Positions 59,384-64,000 of a stretch of 64,000 nt of DNA are shown piece after piece. How positions within the stretch are numbered: position 1 is the first letter of the stretch; every line of letters starts with the position of its first letter. The stretch is from positions 434,001-498,000 of the forward strand of contig NZ_JAMTCK010000004.1 of assembly GCF_024171785.1 (NCBI RefSeq), written 5' to 3'. A program made the translations under genes and the position numbers. The notes under the pieces were generated by a model. That model worked only from the letters and a program-made list of their open reading frames with translations. It was not told the DNA's origin and ran no database searches. Source of the DNA: Goodfellowiella coeruleoviolacea. GTDB lineage: Bacteria > Actinomycetota > Actinomycetes > Mycobacteriales > Pseudonocardiaceae.

Positions 59384-60115
59384 TCAGCCGGTCGGCGTGG
59401 TCAGGGACCGGACGAGTTCGCGCAGCTCGGCGCGGTAGAGCGCGGCCGGGTCGGTGTACACCGGACGCAGGTGGCCGTGGATCTCCAGGCCCACCAGGCC
59501 GTGCATCCGGCCCCAGACCCGCAGGGCGAGCGCGGCCACCTCCGGTGCGAGGTCCGGGACCTCTGCCCGCACCTTGGCGACGTAGCTCGGCGGGAACGGC
59601 GACCAGTCGGCGGTGCCGGCCCGCGCGCTGTCAGCGCTCGCGGCCGCGGGTGGGCAGGCCGCGGCGACCAGCCGGTTGAGCCCGCCGCAGATGCGCCGCG
59701 CGGCCTGGTCGGCCGGCCCGTCCTCGGGTGGCTGGTAGCCGGGCACCGCGTCGCCGTAGATCAGCCGGAAGCCCTCGGGGTTGGCCAGGGCCCACTCCCG
59801 CAGGGCCTCGCCCCAGGCCAGCAGCCCGGCGCCCGGATCACCGGCCGGCACGGCATGGACGGCGGTCTCCAGCGCGTTGGCCAGCGAGGTGCTCACGTCC
59901 CGGATCAACGCGGTGACCAGCTCGTCGCGGGTGGCGAAGTAGCTGTAGATGGCGCGCGCGGTCATGCCCATCTCGCGGGCGATCCCGCGCAGTGAGAGAC
60001 CGCCCGGTCCCTCGGTGGCCAGCTGCTTCAGGGCGATCGCGGTGATCTCCCGGGTGGTCTCGGCCCGAAGTCGCTCCCGCCGGCTCACCGGCTGACTCGC
60101 TGTCGCTGACGACAC
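59384..60115 (-). CDS. TetR family repressor (TetR_C_13-like)
   Basis: 243 residues. HTH: LSLRGIAREMGMTARAIYSYFATRDEL at about residues 42-68. C-terminal ligand domain with WGRMHGLVGLEIHGHL, typical of a common actinobacterial subgroup. GTG 60115 is chosen because TAGAGT (60128-60123) lies 7 nt before it. The divergent DUF1330-MFS operon is its likely target; its -35 overlaps the repressor -10, so the two promoters compete directly. Confidence 0.9.
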   Translation of the reverse strand: MSSATASQPVSRRERLRAETTREITAIALKQLATEGPGGLSLRGIAREMGMTARAIYSYFATRDELVTALIRDVSTSLANALETAVHAVPAGDPGAGLLAWGEALREWALANPEGFRLIYGDAVPGYQPPEDGPADQAARRICGGLNRLVAAACPPAAASADSARAGTADWSPFPPSYVAKVRAEVPDLAPEVAALALRVWGRMHGLVGLEIHGHLRPVYTDPAALYRAELRELVRSLTTPTG

Positions 60116-60117
60116 CC

Positions 60118-60145
60118 TTGACACTCTACCCCGTTGCACTACTCT
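60118..60145 (+). promoter_or_regulatory. Promoter of the DUF1330-MFS operon
   Basis: TTGACA (60118-60123), 16 bp, TACTCT (60140-60145): the best -35/-10 pair in the window. The -35 overlaps the opposite-strand -10 TAGAGT (60128-60123) of the tetR gene. Expected start near 60152 gives a leader of about 75 nt. Confidence 0.72.
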
Positions 60146-60225
60146 CCAGCGTGTCAGAAGTACACGGCGTTTCCGATTTACACGCCGAAGACAATCCCTT
60201 GTGGTCGATCCCCACCGGAGCAGAC

Positions 60226-60522
60226 ATGCCTGCCTACGTGTTCGTTGATTCCGAGGTGCTGGACGAGGAGCGCGCCCGCGAGTACCGGGTGCTCGCCGAG
60301 GCGTCCATCGCCGCCCACGGTGGCCGCTACCTGGTGCGGGGCCAGGTGCCCGAGGTGGTCGAGGGCGCGTGGCCCGCGCCCCGGGTGATCACCGTGCTGG
60401 AGTTCCCCGACCGCGACCGGGCCCACGCGTGGTACGCCTCGCCCGAGTACGAGCGGGCCAGGGTGGCCCGGCAGGGCGCGATCGAGCTGCGCCTGCTCGT
60501 GGTCGAGGGCACCCGGCCATGA
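60226..60522 (+). CDS. DUF1330 family protein
   Basis: 98 residues of the ferredoxin-like dimeric alpha/beta barrel: PAYVFVDSEVLDEERAREYRVL, HGGRYLVRGQVPEVVEGAW, RVITVLEFPDRDRAHAWYASPEY. ATG 60226 has GGAG 5 nt upstream. A longer frame in the same phase starts at GTG 60151 close to the predicted transcript start, adding about 25 residues, but the family starts at 60226. Its stop overlaps the MFS start (ATGA). Function unknown. Confidence 0.85.
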   Translation: MPAYVFVDSEVLDEERAREYRVLAEASIAAHGGRYLVRGQVPEVVEGAWPAPRVITVLEFPDRDRAHAWYASPEYERARVARQGAIELRLLVVEGTRP

Positions 60523-61994
60523 CCACCGACCAGGCGCCCCCGGCGGGTACCGGCACCACTGCCGCCGATTCTGTCCACTCCGGACAGCGCGCTGAGCATC
60601 CCCGCAGGTGGGCCGCGATGGCCGTGCTGACCGCGGCCTTCATGCTGGACCTGCTCAACGCCACCATCGTCACCGTCGCCCTGCCCGCCGTCCAGCGCGG
60701 GCTGACCGCCAGCCCCACCCAGGTGGAGTGGTTCTCCGCCGCCTACCTGCTGGCCTTCGCCGCCGCGCTGATCACCGCCGCCCGGCTGGGCGACCTGTGC
60801 GGCCGCAAGCGCGTCTTCCTGGTCGGCACCGCCGTGCTCGGGTTGGCCGCGCTGGCGGCCGGCCTCGCGCCCGACCCGACCGCGCTGATCGCGGCGCGCG
60901 CCGTGCAGGGGCTGGGCGCCGCGCTGATCGCGCCGCAGGTGATCAGCATCCTGCACGGCATCTTCCACGGCCGGGAGCGGGCCACCGTCTTCGGCGTGTT
61001 CGGCATCGCCGGCCCGTTCGCCCAGTCGGCCGGCCTGGTCCTGGGCGGGGGACTGGTCACCGCCGACCTCGGCGCGCTCGGCTGGCGGAGCGTGTTCCTG
61101 GTCAGCGTGCCGGTCACCGCGGTGCTGGTGGTGCTGGGGAGCTGGCTGGTGCCGGAGAGCCGGGTCGCCGACGCGGTCCGCCCGCGCTGGCTGGCGGCCG
61201 GCACGCTCACCGCCGGACTGGTCGCGATCGTGTTCCCGCTGCTGGAGGGCCGCGCCTACGGGTGGCCGGCGTGGACGTGGGCCTGCCTGGCCGCCGGGGT
61301 GCTCGCGGTGGTGGGGCTGGCCGCGGCCGAGCACCGCCGACCGTCCTGGCGGGCCGGCGCGCTGCTGCCACTGGGGCTGCTGCGGCGCAGGAACATCGTC
61401 GCCGGGCTGGCCGTGATGCTGCTGTCCTTCGCCGGCTTCAACGGGTTCCTGCTGGTGTTCTCGCTGTGGCTGCAGGACGGGCAGGGTCACGGCCCGCTGG
61501 CCGCCGGGCTGATCACCATCGTGTTCTGCGCGGGCAGCCTGGTCACCGCGATCGTCGTGGGGCGCCTCACCACCCGGTTCGGTCGCGGCACCGTGCTGGT
61601 CGGCTGCCTGCTCGTCGCGGTGGGCACGCTCGGCCTGCTCGGCCCGGCCCAGGCCGAGGGCGCGGCCGGCGTGTGGTCGCTGGTGCCCGGGCTGCTCGTC
61701 GCCGGGGCCGGGATCAACCTGGTGTTCCCGGCCCTGGCCACCCTGTACCTGTCCGCCGCGCCACCGGAGTTCGCCGGCTCGGCCTCGGGCATCTACAACA
61801 CCGCGCAGCAGTTCGGCGCGTCGGTGGGCGTGGCCGTGCTCGGCGCGGTGTTCTTCGCCGGCGTGGACGCCAGTGGCTATGCCAGCGCGTTCACCGTCAG
61901 CGTGCTCACCGTGGCGGCGGCGCTGGTGGTCAGCGCGCTGCTCAGCCTGACCCTCACCCCGCACCGCCGGGGCGCGGCCACCGGGCCGGCGTGA
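60519..61994 (+). CDS. MFS drug transporter, DHA2 (14-helix, EmrB/QacA) type
   Basis: 491 residues. Proton-driven efflux permease. Motif A is AARLGDLCGRKRVFLVG between helices 2 and 3; motif C-like GIAGPFAQSAGLVLGGGL; fourteen hydrophobic segments can be counted. The head carries DSVHSGQ, encoded by a TGTCCACTCCGGACA palindrome. Translation is coupled to DUF1330 and the operon is controlled by the divergent TetR. The drug or metabolite exported is unknown. Confidence 0.93.
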   Translation: MTTDQAPPAGTGTTAADSVHSGQRAEHPRRWAAMAVLTAAFMLDLLNATIVTVALPAVQRGLTASPTQVEWFSAAYLLAFAAALITAARLGDLCGRKRVFLVGTAVLGLAALAAGLAPDPTALIAARAVQGLGAALIAPQVISILHGIFHGRERATVFGVFGIAGPFAQSAGLVLGGGLVTADLGALGWRSVFLVSVPVTAVLVVLGSWLVPESRVADAVRPRWLAAGTLTAGLVAIVFPLLEGRAYGWPAWTWACLAAGVLAVVGLAAAEHRRPSWRAGALLPLGLLRRRNIVAGLAVMLLSFAGFNGFLLVFSLWLQDGQGHGPLAAGLITIVFCAGSLVTAIVVGRLTTRFGRGTVLVGCLLVAVGTLGLLGPAQAEGAAGVWSLVPGLLVAGAGINLVFPALATLYLSAAPPEFAGSASGIYNTAQQFGASVGVAVLGAVFFAGVDASGYASAFTVSVLTVAAALVVSALLSLTLTPHRRGAATGPA

Positions 61995-62015
61995 CCGCAC
62001 GCGGCCCGCGTGGCC

Positions 62016-62942
62016 TCAGCCGGCGTCGTCGCGGCTGATCTCACGCAGCGCCGGCGCCAGCCGGGTGAGCTGGTCGACCACACCGGACAGATCGGTTCCG
62101 GTGGGGGAGACCAGCACGTGGTCGGCGCCGGCGTCGAGCTGCGCGCGCACCCGCCGCGCGATCGCCTCCTCGTCACCCCAGGCGACCGCCGCGTCCACCA
62201 GGCGGTCGGTGGTGTCGGCGATGTCGTCGGCGTAGCCGAACCGCTGCCAGGCCCGCGCGTAGGCGGGCGCGCCCCGGGTGATGGCGAGCCGCACGGATTC
62301 CCGGGCGATGGCGCGCGCTCGGACCGGGTCGGATTCCAGCAGCACCGCCTGGTGCGGGATGAGCAACCGGTCCGGCCCGAGGATCTGGCGGGCGAACGCG
62401 GTGTGCTCCAGCGGCGCGAAGAACGGGTGGGCGCCGTCCGCGTGCGTCCGGGACAGCTCCAGCATCTTCGGACCGATGGCGGCCAGCACCCGGGCGAACG
62501 GCTCGGCCGGTGGGTTGGCCGCGGCCTCCTCGTCCATTGTGGACAGGTAGTCGCGCAGGCGGCTCAGTGGGCGCTGGAAGCTCTCGCCCACCTGCTGGGC
62601 CTGGAACGCGTGCCCCACGCCGAGGCCGAGCACGAACCGGCCCGGGTGCGCCTCGGCCAGGGTCCGGCCGGCCGCCTGCGCGGTCACCGGGTGGCGTGCC
62701 CACACGTTGGCGATGCCGGTGCCGACCGCGAGGCGCTCGGTGGCCGCGAGGAAGACCCCGGACCGGGCGAACGCGTCCCGGCCGCCCAGGCTCTCGCCCA
62801 TCCACGCCGACCCGTAGCCGAGTCGTTCCAGCCGGCCGAGAGCCTCGCGTTCCTCCCGCACCGGCGTGGGGTCGCCCCCGAACAGCCACACACCCACCGG
62901 ACCAAGGCGCTGCCTGGTCAACCGCACCACGTCAAGCCGCAT
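62016..62942 (-). CDS. LLM-class (luciferase-like) F420-type oxidoreductase, copy 1
   Basis: 308 residues. TIM-barrel of the bacterial luciferase superfamily, TIGR03620-like: GPVGVWLFGGDPTPVREEREALGRLERLGYGSAWMGE (residues 13-49, in parts), VGTGIANVWARHPVTAQAAG, FVLGLGVGHAFQ and the C-terminal AGADHVLVSPTG. F420 is the likely cofactor in actinobacteria; substrate unknown. ATG 62942. The promoter is at 62995-63024 with an AT-rich operator. Convergent with the MFS gene. Confidence 0.9.
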   Translation of the reverse strand: MRLDVVRLTRQRLGPVGVWLFGGDPTPVREEREALGRLERLGYGSAWMGESLGGRDAFARSGVFLAATERLAVGTGIANVWARHPVTAQAAGRTLAEAHPGRFVLGLGVGHAFQAQQVGESFQRPLSRLRDYLSTMDEEAAANPPAEPFARVLAAIGPKMLELSRTHADGAHPFFAPLEHTAFARQILGPDRLLIPHQAVLLESDPVRARAIARESVRLAITRGAPAYARAWQRFGYADDIADTTDRLVDAAVAWGDEEAIARRVRAQLDAGADHVLVSPTGTDLSGVVDQLTRLAPALREISRDDAG

Positions 62943-62975
62943 GAACAACCCCCGGAGAAGCCGTGCCGAAAGATT

Positions 62976-63014
62976 CGGAGTGTCTCTCCGGTTAATATAT
63001 GGAGGCACACTCCG
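62976..63014. promoter_or_regulatory. Inverted repeat around an AT-rich -10 (LLM copy 1 promoter)
   Basis: CGGAGTGTCTCTCC (62976-62989) and GGAGGCACACTCCG (63001-63014) are inverted with two mismatches. Between them on the minus strand is TATATT (63000-62995). TAGACA (63023-63018) lies 17 bp upstream of it. A dyad with an embedded -10 suggests repression. Confidence 0.65.
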
Positions 63015-63164
63015 CTTGTCTACCGCTGGTTCCCGGACAGCGTCCGCGAGGTGTCCGCCGCCTCGGCCCGACGTTCACCGCCGGGCCGAAGGACATGGAC
63101 GAGACCGCGACTCCCGAGCCGTGGCCGGCGAACCCGGCTGGCGCTGTCGGCCCGGCTCCGGTCG

Positions 63165-64000
63165 TCACCGCAGGATGTCGGCGAGTCGCCGCCACTCGGC
63201 CCGGGGCAACCGCTCGTCGGCCCCGTCGAGCACCTGCAGGCAGACGTGGTCCGCGCCAGCCTGGTGGTGCTGGCGCACACGGTCGGCGATCGCCTCCTCG
63301 CCACCGAAGGCCACAATGGACTCGACCAGCCGGTCGCTGCCGCCGTCGGCGAGATCGGCGTCGGTGAATCCGAGCCGGCGCAGGTTGGCCTGCTGGTGCG
63401 GGGCCAACCGGAGGTAGACCCCGACGTGCTCCCGGGCGATCTGCCTGGCCCGCGCGGGGTCCGGCTCCAGCACCACGGCCTGCTCCACGCCCAAAAACGC
63501 CGAGGAACCCATGATCTCCCGCGCTCGCGCGGTGTGGTCGACCGGCACGAAGTAGGTGTGCGCGCCGTCGGCCCGCTCCGCCGCCAGCCGGAGCATCCCC
63601 GGACCGAGCGCGGCCAGCACTCGGCGGGCGGGCTGCTCGGGAGCGGGGTTGACGAGTGGGGCCTCGTCCATCGCGTCGAGGTAGTCGCGCACCGTCGCCA
63701 CCGGCCGGTTGCCGATCGCTTGTCCGCCAAGGCCGAGCAGGAACCGGCCCGGGTACGCCTCGGACAGCGTGCGGTGCGCCGCGGCGGCGCCCACCGGGTC
63801 GCGGCGGTCCATTCGCGCGATTCCGGTCGCGATCGTCAGGCGCTGGGTCGCGGCCAGCAGCAGGGCCGCCTGGGTCATCGCCTCCCGACCGGGGTACTCG
63901 CCGAACCACAGCATGGCGAAGCCGAGTTCCTCGATCTCGGCGGCGGCCTCGCGGACCTCGTTGATCGGCTGGGTGTCCAGTCCGAAGGTCCAGATGCCAA
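63165..64000 (-). CDS. LLM-class F420-type oxidoreductase, copy 2 (5' end beyond the window)
   Basis: The gene runs leftward from beyond the right edge; 278 codons are present. The first visible residues read GIWTFGLDTQPINEVREAA and the frame continues through EELGFAMLWFGEYPGREA without break, so the ATG at 63914 is internal. Conserved: IATGIARMDRRDPVGAAAAH, FLLGLGGQAIGNRPV, GAHTYFVP, and AGADHVCLQVLDG near the end. It is a paralogue of the 62016 gene, about 220 bp upstream of it on the same strand. The start and promoter are missing. Confidence 0.9.
   Translation of the reverse strand, partial: GIWTFGLDTQPINEVREAAAEIEELGFAMLWFGEYPGREAMTQAALLLAATQRLTIATGIARMDRRDPVGAAAAHRTLSEAYPGRFLLGLGGQAIGNRPVATVRDYLDAMDEAPLVNPAPEQPARRVLAALGPGMLRLAAERADGAHTYFVPVDHTARAREIMGSSAFLGVEQAVVLEPDPARARQIAREHVGVYLRLAPHQQANLRRLGFTDADLADGGSDRLVESIVAFGGEEAIADRVRQHHQAGADHVCLQVLDGADERLPRAEWRRLADILR

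Overview
This is a very GC-rich stretch with GTG starts, many leaderless-looking genes, the actinobacterial cytochrome bc1-aa3 genes (ctaC, ctaF, ctaE, qcrCAB), mannolipid enzymes (PimB', MptA-type) and mycothiol-type and F420-type families. Gene order runs parallel to Mycobacterium tuberculosis from about Rv2201 down to Rv2170 (asnB, ctaC, trpD, ctaE-qcrCAB, DnaQ/UvrC-like, NlpC/P60, pimB', fadD15, two SRPBCC proteins, ArsA-like ATPase, acyltransferase, exoribonuclease, aroG, pknL, Rv2175c-like, mptA, idsA2, metF-like, lppM, GNAT). I infer a chromosomal core region of a Pseudonocardiaceae-like actinomycete; genus and species cannot be fixed from sequence alone.

Layout. 1-9743: respiratory core. 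asnB (5' end only) and ctaC-ctaF diverge, followed by a minus-strand acyltransferase, trpD, a degenerate receiver protein and an unknown protein, then ctaE and the overlapping qcrCAB operon with a strong terminator. 9779-18613: a SUKH protein, an AsnC-type ligand-binding protein, a DEDDh/GIY-YIG nuclease, a NYN-domain protein, then two tandem copies of a cell-wall-hydrolase cassette. Each copy has a Crp-like dyad, a c-di-AMP (ydaO-type) riboswitch and a secreted NlpC/P60 gene. pimB' follows. 18683-26458: accessory island of regulators and effectors (aldo/keto reductase with MerR, LysR with metallo-beta-lactamase-fold protein, TetR with CatB-like acetyltransferase, a large SARP/AfsR regulator). 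26771-38967: lipid and carbon genes (fadD15, SRPBCC proteins, ArsA-like ATPase, ROK glucokinase, esterase, PlsC paralogue) interrupted by TetR-SnoaL, phosphoesterase and MerR-EthD modules.

39132-42704: exoribonuclease, a phosphofructokinase with PPi-type active-site residues, and class II DAHP synthase. 42735-46436: a vapBC-type pair, PknL-type kinase with four PASTA domains, and its Rv2175c-like neighbour. 46548-52183: carotenoid genes (idsA, crtI, crtB) interleaved with an mptA-type mannosyltransferase. 52287-56729: metF, LppM-type lipoprotein with an in-frame 39-bp minisatellite, DUF885 protease, GNAT. 56726-64000: YbaK deacylase, an intergenic LexA box flanked by a promoter and a terminator hairpin (possible SOS-controlled short RNA), mycothiol-dependent enzyme, VOC protein, TetR/DUF1330/MFS efflux module and two F420-type luciferase-like oxidoreductases, the last cut by the window end.

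How the parts work together: the ctaCFE and qcrCAB products form the respiratory supercomplex. PimB', MptA-type enzyme, NlpC/P60 pair, PknL and acyltransferases all act on the envelope. Several small modules pair a divergent one-component regulator with an effector gene and carry recognisable palindromic operators. No tRNA, rRNA, insertion sequence, prophage or CRISPR array was seen. No complete secondary-metabolite cluster accompanies the SARP regulator.
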